Of a stretch of 64,000 bases of DNA, positions 18,437-28,500 are shown piece by piece (position 1 is the first letter of the stretch; the number at the start of each line of letters is the position of its first letter). The stretch spans positions 3,162,001 through 3,226,000 of the forward strand of contig NZ_CP149817.1 of the NCBI RefSeq assembly GCF_037935975.1, written 5' to 3'. The notes beneath the pieces were generated by a model, which saw nothing but the letters and a program-made list of their open reading frames with translations, was not told the DNA's origin and searched no databases. The position numbers were made by a program, and so were the translations under genes. This DNA is from Teredinibacter turnerae. Its GTDB lineage: Bacteria; Pseudomonadota; Gammaproteobacteria; Pseudomonadales; Cellvibrionaceae.

Positions 18437-20263
18437 CTAGTCCGATAAACCTGAAATCAACTTTTTCATTGTTTCCGCATTGTTACCAAATTGGTTTACC
18501 GCGTAATGGTGCTTATCACTCTTCCCAAAACTCCGTTCCAAAAATGATGCTAAGGAGGCAGTTGGAGAAAGATCGACAAACCGGTAATCACTGTCCTTTT
18601 TAAGATTTTCAGCGGTACTGTGAAAATCTACCGTTTCCCGAATGGAGTCCCATAGATGATTTTTATCAATAGTTGTTACGCGCCCTGCTTTGGCTGGCGA
18701 ATATATCTTCAATTTAGGCTCAGCTACTGAAATACCCTCAGCAAATTTATTAAAGGGTGATTTAATTGCGTCGATCTGGTGGGAGTGAAAAGAATGAGCC
18801 ACAGGCAGCAATAACGATAGAACATCGCGTTCAGCAAGTCGTTTTTTGATTTTGATTACAGCCTCACGATCCCCACTTATAATAAAGTTATCGTTGTAGT
18901 TGATACAGCTGACTGTTCCGCCTTCATAATCCGGCGCACAGGCCTCGAAGTCGGAGATATCAGTAAGCACTGCCAACATGCTGCCGTTGGTAGCATGTGC
19001 TTTTAAAAGGCGTGCCTGCTCACAAACCAATGTCAAAGCATCAGTTAGATCCAGTGAGCCAGCAATTGTTGCCGCAACATATTCACCCAAGCTGTAACCC
19101 ATAACCGCAGCCGGTGTTATCCCCTGGGCTTCAAGGGTTTTGGTGAGGCAATACCCGAAGCTATAGATAGCAGGATGCGTTAACAAAATATCTTCCAGAT
19201 CAACGTCATCCGGGTCTTTCTCATAGAATTCGTGCGCAATCGAAATGTTTAACTTTTCCTGCGCAATCTGATCACAAATTTTCATCTGCTCTCTGAACAC
19301 GGGATTCTGCTCATACAGCTCATGCCCCATGCGAACATAATGGAACCCCTGACCTCCATACATGAATAGAAGGTTGTCGCTTTTGGGTGCGGGTTCAACG
19401 AGGGGATTATCTTTAGCCAGGTCGTCCCGAATGATATTTATCATTTTGGTAAGAACAACCCCCGGCCCAACCTCTTCAATGCTATCGAACCCTGCCGACA
19501 ACATACTTAAAATAGTATCGTGCCAGCGCACAGCCCCGGTGATCTGGTCGGCAAGATAGTTTTCAAAACGTGAAGTGGGATAAAGATCTGCGGTCAGGTT
19601 TGCGATTACCGGAATCTCTAGCTCTCGAAACTGGAAGCCCCGCAAATAAAATTCAAATTGCTTACGCGCTTCGGCCATATAAGAGGAATGAAACGCTGCG
19701 CTGACTTTAAGCGGGACAACCTTTGCACCGGCCTGCTCAAACACACTAAATGCACTGTTTAGTGCAGCTTTATCCCCAGATAGAATCGTCTGGCGCGCAG
19801 AGTTAAGATTGGCAATTTGTATCTTGCTGGAATCCAGCCCATCCAGAATTTTATTCACCAGGTGGATGTCGATACCAAGCACGGCTAACATTCCACCTTG
19901 GTCAGCCTGGGACATCAATTCACCGCGTTTTTTAACCAGCTTCAAACCAGTGGCAAAATCGAACGCGCCCGCAGCCAGGAGCGCGTTATATTCGCCAAGA
20001 CTGTGGCCGGCTACAACGTCAGGACGCTGTGCGCCGTCTTCCAGCTTCGCCGCATAGGCTAAAGCATTGACAGTGTAGAGTGCAGGCTGCGTATAGCTGG
20101 TGTTGTTAAGATTTTTGTGCGGATCGTCAAGGCATAATTCCGCAATGGAATAGCCTAAAATAGTATCCGCGATATGTACCAACTCGGGAAATCGATCAAA
20201 ATAATCAGCTCCCATACCTACAAACTGGGACCCTTGGCCTGGAAATACATAGGCATTTTTCAT
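18437..20263 (-). CDS. Trans-acting tandem acyltransferase (AT-AT/AH)
   Basis: The 608-residue protein has two FabD-type acyltransferase domains. Domain 1 (about 1-290) has FPGQGSQ, the serine motif GHSLGEY, RGELM, and AAFHS with the catalytic His. Domain 2 (about 300-608) has YGGQGFHY, GYSLGEY and AHSFHSHQ. Both retain the Ser and His pair. The PKS in this cluster has no AT domains, so this protein is expected to load malonyl units onto its ACPs in trans. In related trans-AT systems one of the two domains is often an acyl hydrolase that clears stalled chains; the sequence alone does not say which. The ATG at 20263 is chosen over an in-frame upstream start at 20299 because AGGAGAAACCC precedes it and the AT fold begins at once. 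It is the fifth gene of the operon, 44 bp after the ACP. Confidence 0.93.
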   Translation of the reverse strand: MKNAYVFPGQGSQFVGMGADYFDRFPELVHIADTILGYSIAELCLDDPHKNLNNTSYTQPALYTVNALAYAAKLEDGAQRPDVVAGHSLGEYNALLAAGAFDFATGLKLVKKRGELMSQADQGGMLAVLGIDIHLVNKILDGLDSSKIQIANLNSARQTILSGDKAALNSAFSVFEQAGAKVVPLKVSAAFHSSYMAEARKQFEFYLRGFQFRELEIPVIANLTADLYPTSRFENYLADQITGAVRWHDTILSMLSAGFDSIEEVGPGVVLTKMINIIRDDLAKDNPLVEPAPKSDNLLFMYGGQGFHYVRMGHELYEQNPVFREQMKICDQIAQEKLNISIAHEFYEKDPDDVDLEDILLTHPAIYSFGYCLTKTLEAQGITPAAVMGYSLGEYVAATIAGSLDLTDALTLVCEQARLLKAHATNGSMLAVLTDISDFEACAPDYEGGTVSCINYNDNFIISGDREAVIKIKKRLAERDVLSLLLPVAHSFHSHQIDAIKSPFNKFAEGISVAEPKLKIYSPAKAGRVTTIDKNHLWDSIRETVDFHSTAENLKKDSDYRFVDLSPTASLASFLERSFGKSDKHHYAVNQFGNNAETMKKLISGLSD

Positions 20264-20307
20264 TGGGTTTCTCCTGTCAATGTGGCGACAAAGGCGCACG
20301 CAATCAA

Positions 20308-20568
20308 TTACGCGGTTTCCAAAGCGAGCTTGGCTTCCAGAACATTGATCACATCCTGCACAGTATAGATATCGCGTTTTTCCGGGTCCGGTACAGTTAC
20401 ACCGACAGCTTTTTCCAGGTCGTACCAGATTTCCAGCATTTCTCGTGAATCAATACCAAGATCGCCGCCAAGATGGAAATCGGGTGCGATGATATCCGCG
20501 GAAAATGCGGTCTTTTTAATGTTGTTGACCACTGAAAAAAATGTGTCCATTAAGTTTTTTTGAGTCAT
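20308..20568 (-). CDS. Stand-alone acyl carrier protein
   Basis: This 86-residue protein is an acyl carrier. The phosphopantetheine site is LGIDSREML, with Ser at about residue 41, in the usual position after helix 1. It starts at ATG 20568 with GGAGACAG seven or so bases upstream and lies 26 bp after the AONS gene. The PKS ends with a KS that has no ACP of its own and the AONS needs an acyl-thioester donor, so this ACP is a good candidate to carry the last polyketide intermediate to the AONS. It could instead carry a starter unit to the N-terminal KS. Family sure, role inferred. Confidence 0.93.
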   Translation of the reverse strand: MTQKNLMDTFFSVVNNIKKTAFSADIIAPDFHLGGDLGIDSREMLEIWYDLEKAVGVTVPDPEKRDIYTVQDVINVLEAKLALETA

Positions 20569-20594
20569 TGCTCTGTCTCCAATTTTTCAAAGCA

Positions 20595-21830
20595 TTAAAG
20601 CGAACGATTAGTGGCGTCGATCATCTGAACCACACGATCCATTTCTTCATGGGTGTGAGTAGACATAATCGACAACCGCAAACGTTCGGCGCCTGGAGGT
20701 ACCATCGGATATTCCATGATGTTGGCGAATAATCCCTGACGATACAGTTCTTTATTCAAGCGATGGACATGCCCATCCTTGTCAAAGAAAACTGGAATAA
20801 TGCCGGAGTCGCCCCGCAAAATACGAAAACCCGCATTTTCTAGCGCGTCTTGCATATAGCGAACATTTGCACGCAGGTTCTGCACGTGGTGCGGCTCGTT
20901 TTCGAGAAGATCTAACGCAGCGTCAATTGCCGCAATCGTCGGCTGGGCGAGCCCGGAGGTAAACAAATAGGGATAGGAAAAATTACGCAGCAAAAAGATC
21001 AATTCTTTGCTACCGGAGACGAACGCGCCCTGTGCACCCAATGCTTTACTGCAGGTCGACATTCTTAAATCAACCTGGCCGATCAAATTAAGATGTTCAA
21101 GCGTACCTTTGCCGGTCTCACCTACAGTGCCCACGCCATGCGCATCGTCCAGAATAGTGATAACATCATTATTTCGACAAATTTGGATATAGCGCTCGAG
21201 CTCGATAATAGACCCGTCCACGGAACGCACGCCTTCAACGGTCGAAAATATTTGCTTCGCTTCCCCATCCCGTGCTCGAATTCGTTGGATAATTCTTTCG
21301 AAATCCTCGAGATTTTCCGGGTCAAACGAGTAAAAAGGCACGCCCGCCATTTTTATCGCGTTGATAACACTCGCGTGACTGTTTTTATCGTAAACAATGA
21401 CGTCATTGCGATTCATTAAGCCGGTAACCCAGCATAGATTCGCCATATATCCGCCAGGTAGCAGTACTGCGTCATCGTGGCCGGCAAGTTTTGCCAAGCG
21501 CAACTCAAGATCTTTGTGCTGACGCGTGTAACCGGAAAAAGCAGGCGACCCGCCAGAACCGATACCATACCGGTCTACGGCATCTTTAACTTTCTGTTTG
21601 ATATATGGATTATTAGAGAATCCGAGATAGCTGTTCGAACCAAACACCAGCACCTCACGAAACTCGTCAGAATGCAGGTCTTTGTATTGCATGGTTTTAT
21701 CGACAGGGCCTGAACCTTGTCGGCCCATCATGTAGCCGTTATCCAGCTCTTTAAGATAAAACTCGTATTGCTGTTTCAAACGCTCTTTGAACGGCATGCG
21801 CTCAAGTTCGATTAAACCTCGAGAATCCAT
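20595..21830 (-). CDS. PLP-dependent alpha-oxoamine synthase (AONS/KBL/BioF family)
   Basis: The 411-residue protein is a fold-type I aminotransferase-class enzyme of the 2-amino-3-ketobutyrate CoA ligase, serine palmitoyltransferase and BioF family. Visible features are SNSYLGF near residue 65, GSGGSPAFSGYT, HASVINAI (His stacking on PLP), DDAHGVGTVG (PLP-binding Asp) and STCSKALGAQG with the Schiff-base Lys near residue 265. These enzymes condense an amino acid with an acyl thioester and lose CO2 to give an alpha-aminoketone. It sits between the SDR and the free ACP in a PKS operon, so it probably takes a polyketide acyl-ACP. The start ATG at 21830 has GGGGGA upstream. The amino-acid substrate (glycine, alanine, serine and so on) cannot be read from the sequence. 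Confidence 0.93.
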   Translation of the reverse strand: MDSRGLIELERMPFKERLKQQYEFYLKELDNGYMMGRQGSGPVDKTMQYKDLHSDEFREVLVFGSNSYLGFSNNPYIKQKVKDAVDRYGIGSGGSPAFSGYTRQHKDLELRLAKLAGHDDAVLLPGGYMANLCWVTGLMNRNDVIVYDKNSHASVINAIKMAGVPFYSFDPENLEDFERIIQRIRARDGEAKQIFSTVEGVRSVDGSIIELERYIQICRNNDVITILDDAHGVGTVGETGKGTLEHLNLIGQVDLRMSTCSKALGAQGAFVSGSKELIFLLRNFSYPYLFTSGLAQPTIAAIDAALDLLENEPHHVQNLRANVRYMQDALENAGFRILRGDSGIIPVFFDKDGHVHRLNKELYRQGLFANIMEYPMVPPGAERLRLSIMSTHTHEEMDRVVQMIDATNRSL

Positions 21831-21855
21831 TGTTTCCCCCTTGGAAAATTCAGAT

Positions 21856-22851
21856 TTATGCGGCCTTTGCAGGCACCATTCCTGTTGATTGATACCACTG
21901 AATGCAGGCGCTTAACATGTCTTCCAGAGATGCTTCCCGGTAATCCAATTCGTTAACGGCCTTGCTAGAATCGAAATAATAATGTCCGCCAAACACGCGC
22001 ATGCGATAAGCTTCCACAGCGGGTTTGGTGCTAATGAGGTAGGGGAAGTTTTCACTCGCCCAGGCTTTAAAATATTTAAGCCAGTAGTTGCCACCGGGCC
22101 GATCAGATACTTTGCCGAGCAAGCTTTCGATGGTTTCTATATAGCGCTTGAACGAAACGTCTTCACCGGCAAGAATATATTTCTCGCCAGGACGCCCCAT
22201 GGTAAGTGCATTGACGTGCGCCCTGCCAACTTCAGCCGCGTGGCAAAAACTACCTCCACCCGGAGGTACAAAAGGAAGCTGATTAAACGCTACCGCTAGA
22301 ACAATGCGACCCCATTGCAAGTTGTAGTCGAAAGGACCAACCACTTCAGCTGGGTTTAGAATAATGGTATCCAGGCCTTTATCGGCAGCCTCCAACAATG
22401 TGTTCTCTGCCATTTGCTTGGAGATTCCGTAAGGATTGCGCGCTCTAAATCCAGTAAGAGGCTCTCGCTCATCCGCACGGCGTTGACCGTTACTACAACC
22501 AACAGTCGACGTTGTACTTGTGTACACAAACCGGGTTACACCATTAGCCAGTGCGGCATCACTGAGGCGACGCGTGCAATCGGCATTGACCGCAATGAGC
22601 CGTTCCAATTCCGAACGCTTACAACCGGTGATGCCTGCAGTATGAATAACGGCATCGACTTGACTGGTGATTTCGTTTAAGAAGTGGTTATCCTCTAAGC
22701 TGCCGGTGACTTTCGTTACCTCAAATTGTTCCAGATACCCCGTATTCGAACTTTGCCGTACCAGACACAGTACCTCGTGCCCGGCCTGCGTCAGAGCACT
22801 AACGATATTAAGCCCGACGAATCCATTACCACCGGTGACAAAAACCTTCAT
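21856..22851 (-). CDS. Extended SDR NAD(P)-dependent reductase/epimerase-like protein
   Basis: The 331-residue extended short-chain dehydrogenase has TGGNGFVG (the GxxGxxG nucleotide fold) at residues 6-13 and YTSTTSTVG with the catalytic Ser near 112. The YGISK Tyr-x3-Lys pair is near 146-150. It resembles the 3-beta-hydroxysteroid dehydrogenase, dihydroflavonol reductase and 3-ketosphinganine reductase-like group more than sugar epimerases. It begins 2 bp after the PKS stop codon, so translational coupling is likely. Next to an AONS, the simplest reading is reduction of the alpha-aminoketone to an amino alcohol. It could also act in trans as the missing ketoreductase of PKS module 2. Confidence 0.88.
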   Translation of the reverse strand: MKVFVTGGNGFVGLNIVSALTQAGHEVLCLVRQSSNTGYLEQFEVTKVTGSLEDNHFLNEITSQVDAVIHTAGITGCKRSELERLIAVNADCTRRLSDAALANGVTRFVYTSTTSTVGCSNGQRRADEREPLTGFRARNPYGISKQMAENTLLEAADKGLDTIILNPAEVVGPFDYNLQWGRIVLAVAFNQLPFVPPGGGSFCHAAEVGRAHVNALTMGRPGEKYILAGEDVSFKRYIETIESLLGKVSDRPGGNYWLKYFKAWASENFPYLISTKPAVEAYRMRVFGGHYYFDSSKAVNELDYREASLEDMLSACIQWYQSTGMVPAKAA

Positions 22852-22853
22852 AC

Positions 22854-25520
22854 CTACCGATCTCCTTCAGAATCCAATACACGAAGTAAATTCTTCGACT
22901 TATTTTCTGTTGGCAATTGCATTGGCAGCGCCGCGGGATTGCGGTCAGGTGCAGATGCCAACCCGGTCATAAAACCCGTAACATAGTGAGCAATGTTTTC
23001 TGCAGAATTCTCCAAATAACCCGCGCGCTGGGTCTGTATTTGCAAGTCCACATTATCGTCAGCGACTGTTACATCTATTGCAGCGGCCAATTTAAGTTCA
23101 GTTAAAAGTGCGCTGACCATTTCACGCTTTCCAAACGAAACCATCGATGTACACAAGCTATGGTACTTATGCTCACCCAGGCTCAACGTTAATGCGTCGC
23201 TCGCCACATGTTTGACCATACGTTCTGTTTGTATAGATCTGAGCCACTCATAGGCACGTTGTCGAACCACACAGCCGACTCGGAAAGGCAGGAGAAAATT
23301 AACACCGTTGGCCTGACTGCTTTGTGCAAACTGACACACCTTTTGTTTTCCCGCTCTAGACAGAAATAAGCTCCAGCCAGCGAGAACGAGTGTTTCCAGT
23401 TCTATTTCGTATTTATGTGAGAAGGCTTGCAACAGCGATAGCTGGTCATCAGTCAACGCCAAAGAAAAGCTCTCAGTAACCGGATCGACGTTGCTTTTAT
23501 CGAACTCAATAAACTGGAAGTGGCTAAGTGCATCCTCCCAGTAAGCCGACTTCCAGTTGTCATTTGCGAATATTTGATCGCCCCACTCTTCTTCTTTGCC
23601 GACGAGCAAAGACGCAATATCAATACTGGGTTTATCAACGTTAAACCAAGAACCAGTAATAACACTTTCGTCCTCTTGCGAGTTGGATTCGTCAGACACA
23701 TCCAATTCGGCAAAAGGCAAAGTACCCGTCAATAGCGACAGGGACGTATTTTCCCGGTGCCACGGATAACCTGGAATTGAAACACGTACGGGTTTTTGTC
23801 CCTGGTAGAGCTTGCGCCATTCTATACTCGCGCCCATTGTCCATAGCGCCGCCAACGTCGGGTAATTCTTCTCGTTCAGAAGACTATCCAGATAGGTATT
23901 GCCAGATTGATTTGCCACAAGAGCGGCAATCGACGCTGCTTTCTTATTACCAGGCTCGCCTGCAACGACGCCTGATTGCTCCAATGAGGGGTTTTCCAGC
24001 CAGGCAGCTGCTTTTTGATGGAACATTGCCAACGAATCCACTACAAATACCAATCGATGTCGCATCGCAACCCGGCCTACTTGTGTGCTGTAGGCAAAGC
24101 TGGCGATATTGATATCTGGGTTCGCCTCAGCGAAAACACGCAGCTTTTCCACGTAATCGCGAAGTTGTTCCGGCGTTGCAGCAGACACAAGCACAGGGTA
24201 GCTCGAGCCAAATTGCGCCGTTTCGGCGGCAACCTCGGGCGCCGAGCCAACAACCAGAAATGCATTTGAACCGCCCATTCCAAACGAATTTATGCCAGCG
24301 TAGTAGGCGCTATCTTTCGCCCACGACTTCAACTCACGCGGCAGCACGAAGGGAGAGTTTTCTTCCTCATAAACAGTGTTCGTCTGCTTCAGATTCGCGC
24401 ATGGAGGAATCGATTGATGTTGCATACTGAGCAACACTTTTATAAGTGAACACACTGCAGATGCAGCTTCCATATGGCCCAGGTTAGCTTTAGTACCCAA
24501 TGCACAGTAGTTGCGTTTTTGCGAGGTCTGTTGCAAGGCCATTTCCATCGCTTTCAGCTCAATCGGGTCGCCCAACTCAGTGCCTGTACCATGACATTCA
24601 ATGTAGGAAATCTTGTCGCCATGCAAGCCGGCAATACGAATCGCTTCCGCGGCCGTGTTTGCCATATCTCGCAAATTCGGTAAGAACTGCCCGGCGCCTA
24701 CCCCGGCATGGCTCACTTGGCTGCTCTTTAGTACACCGTATATATGGTCCCCGTCAGCGACAGCATCCTCCAGTCGCTTGAGTAGCACTACCCCGGCACC
24801 TTCACTTGGCACCAGACCATTGGCATGTTCGTCAAAGGCCGCCTCTCTACCAGTGGGTGAAAGCACCTTCATATCTTGCAACATAAGGTATTTACTTGGG
24901 TGCAAGCTCACGTTAACACCACCGGCAATTGCGTACCGGCATTCCTGGACGAGCAACGCGTTGCGCGCTAAATGAATGGCTGTAGCCGATGAAGAGCACG
25001 CAGTTTGAATCGACATGCTCGGACCGTGAAAATCGAAAAAATACGACAGTCGGTTCGACAATTCACTTCCCACTGCACCGGGGCCAAAATAGCGCTGTTT
25101 GCTATTCCAACCATCGGCCACAACCCTGGAAAAATCGTCGCTCATCGAACCAATAAACACACCCACCCGGTCGCTGTTGAGTGTATCTGGTGTGTAAGCG
25201 GCGTCTTCGAGTGCCGCCCATGTTGACTCCAGCATTAATTTAATTTGCGGGTCGAGCTTGCAAGCATCATCCAAAGGAATCTTGAAAAATTCGTGATCAA
25301 ATTCATCCAATCCATTAATGAAACTGCCCCATTTACTAACCGCTTTATTTACCACTTTGTCGACACGCGACGCGTAATAGGCGGATGCAGGCCAGCGGGA
25401 TTCGGGTATCGCGCTAATGGTGCTCTCACCGGACGCGAGCACCTGCCAAAACTCGGCTAAGGTTTCTGCACCGGGAAAGCGGGCTCCAATGCCGATGATC
25501 GCAATATCTCCACTCACGCC
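22854..25520 (-). other. PKS C-terminal part: KS4 followed by a condensation-like lobe, no ACP
   Basis: KS4 keeps the Cys (QTACSSS near 25.0 kb) and both His residues (ECHGTGT; KANLGH, one residue shorter before it than in KS1-3). Its end reads GGSNAFLVV in place of the usual SNAH. After a linker rich in Ser/Glu/Asp comes a ~260-residue segment. Its pattern (YWEDALSHFQ, LTDDQLSLLQAF, LVLAGWSLFLSR, LLPFRVG) matches the C-terminal half of an NRPS condensation domain. No HHxxxDG half precedes it and no ACP follows, so KS4 must use an ACP supplied in trans or act as a transfer domain. Confidence 0.75.
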
Positions 25521-28500
25521 AGCCTTTCCGCTATTGCGGAGCAAACCGCTCTTTGCTGGCACAGTCACGGAGAACTTAGCCGCAGGCGGCAAACCTGCTC
25601 GCGTAGTCGACGCGGCCCTCCCGGTAACGCTCGCTGACACGGGAGCAGCTTGCGCTGTCGACTCGCGACTCGTTGACAAGCCCAACAAGTTGGTAAGCTC
25701 AGCGCTATAATTTTTTTCGAGGAAATCGGCTAGTTTCGCCAGGGTGTCATGTTCAAACAACACCGTTTTTGGCAATTTACTAAATTGCTTTTGCAAATTA
25801 TTTTGCAGTTCCATGAGCATGACTGAGTCCATACCAAAACCTTCAAAACGGGTATGGTTATCAACTTTTTCAGCGGCTATTCGAGTTACAGTAACCACGT
25901 GATCGCGCAGAAAATCAAACAGCGCGCTTCCAGGACTTCCAGACATAGACGCTCCATCAGGTGTGGCAATCTGCGGTGTGGGATTCTCGACGGGCGCGGT
26001 CAGCAGAGTCAGTGCGTCAGAAGTTTCTCGAACGGTCGCGGACAGCGCTCCCGTTTCTGGTTTGCTATGCTCATCTAACGGCGCATCTGCCACCCTTAAA
26101 TACTGTTGTAATTTCTGGATTTCTCCAGAAGCAACTAAAAGGTTCGTATGGGGCAGACTAAGCATGGATTCGAAGGCGTCCATCGCCTGCTGTTCATCCA
26201 AAGGTTGAATTCCGCTGAAATCGAAAAATGCACGCTGCTCTTCAGGGATTTCCATTCCACCCTCATTCCACAACGGCCAATTGATTGACAGCCCACGATC
26301 GTTCGCTCGCAGCGCGCGCATCGCGATATACGCGTCAAGGAATCTATTAGCACAGGCATAGCTCCCAGAGCCAAGATCCCCAACTAACGCAGAAATTGAG
26401 GAGAACACAACGAAGAATTTTAAGCTTTCGCCAGCTGTGGCCTTATCTAACGCAATGGTGCCCGCAATCTTCGGCTCCATAATTCGTGCGAAGTCAGACA
26501 TTGACTGCTGAAGTAAATTTTTTGAATCTGCCACCCCGGCGCTGTGAATCACACCGTCCAGCTTGCCGTAGGTTTTTACGCAATGATCAATCAAGTTGCT
26601 TGCTGCCTGCTGGTCACTGATATCAGCAGGAAAATAAGTTGCGCTGGCTCCGAGTTGCTGTAGCTCAACCAACGATTTCAGCGCATTGTCATTCATGGCT
26701 GAACGACCAGTGAGTACGATTTTCGCGCGGTAGTGTTTCGCTAAATAACGAGCGAACACCAATCCGAGTTTGCCCAACCCTCCGGTTATTAAATAGCAGC
26801 CGTCTTGCTCAAACGGTAGCGTTTGTTCAGCGCTCTGCGACGCGGTGTACAATCGACGAACACATCGCTCGCCCTGAAGATACTGAACTTCATCTGCATT
26901 GTTCGCTGTATAGCCAGCCTCCTGTACATACAAGGACGCAGGTTGCAGGCCCGAAGCATCAACCTCAACGCCTACCGTAACCAACCGGAACCGATGATTT
27001 ACTGACAATAGTGACTTGGCAAAGCCTGCTGCCGCTTCGCCTATACAGGTAGCAACATCGTTTCTGATACGGTAGCAGACGACGATTTTGCAGCTATGCA
27101 GCGGGTGCACTCTCTCCAGGGCCTGGATCAAAAGCGCGAGGCGTAACAGCGGGGCTTGCACGGAGTCATCCGACTCAAGCACATCTGCATTAAACAAAAT
27201 TGCTGTCGGTAATCCACGATAATTTTCCAACTGGTTCAGCACATCGGTAATTGACTCTTCGTCGCAGGTCGCGAACCAGTAATCCTTATCGTTATCAATT
27301 TGTGTGATCCCGGAAAACGCCAAGTGCGTAAAAGTACCGGAATACGCCGACGTCAATTCGCCAGCCTGACCCGCATCAAAACCCACAGAAAGGAGGGACT
27401 CTACGGTTGAATTGAGCTGTGCGTCCAAAGGCGCGGGCTGCCAGCGATATTCAAAGATACTGGTTGAGCTCGAAGAGCCTTTCACGAACGAGCGAGCGGT
27501 AAAATTGTGTAGCTTCACCAGCACCTTGCCCGCTTCGTCGGTAACGACTATTTGATACTTCTTCATCTCAGCGCCGGGCTGAGAATCGTCCGCGAGTGTT
27601 GCGTACGCAAAACATTTTTGAGGCAGAGGGTGACGCACTTCCACCTGCTCAACACCAAAAGGCACTATTGGATGGGAAGGCATCTGTCCCGCAGGAAAAT
27701 CTGCGGCAAGCCCGGTTCTTACTGCCGCATCCATCAAACAGGGATGCAATACGAAATCGACCAACGATCCTTTAAACGTGTCAGGTAGAACCAATTCTGC
27801 GAGCGCTTGCCTGTCGCCGATGCGGTAACGTTTTTGGGTAACACGATAACTGTCACCATAAGCAAAGCCCATATCAGCAAATTCGCTATAAATAGCATCG
27901 TGTTGCTCTTCTAAATGAGCGGCTTTTTTAAGCGCTGCGAGATCCAGCCATTCATCTTCCAAAACCACATTCGCGTCGACAAAGCTCACTTCCCCATCAC
28001 AATACACATGTGTGTTGTCAGCAGCATTCGCGATGGTGAAATTCAACGCGTCATCGCCTGCTGTCATCACTATGTTGACGTTTTCCGATTTTCCACGGAT
28101 TTCGATAGGTTGCGCCCATAACAAATTGTGAATAGTCGCGACCCGGTATTCGCCCCCCATACTCTGCTCCGCGCAGGCGCGAGCAATTTCCAGGTAGGCA
28201 ACCCCAGGCAGTATCACACGCGCTTCACCGGTGTTTACGATGTGGTCGGCGAGATAAAATTCGGTGCCCAAAAACGTTTTCTCAAAACGCTGCGTAAACA
28301 GCGTAGAACAGTTTTTGTCTACCAACGGGTGTATGCCAGCCGGTGTATTAACGTCACCATTACCAACTTCGACCCACACCCGCTGATCGAGAAACGGCTT
28401 CGCTGGGAACGAAACCTTACGCAGGTAGCGCGCACCCAGTGTCGAAACTTCAGGGAAGAGATGTACGCTTAAGGATTGCCAATTCACATCTAGCGAAGAC

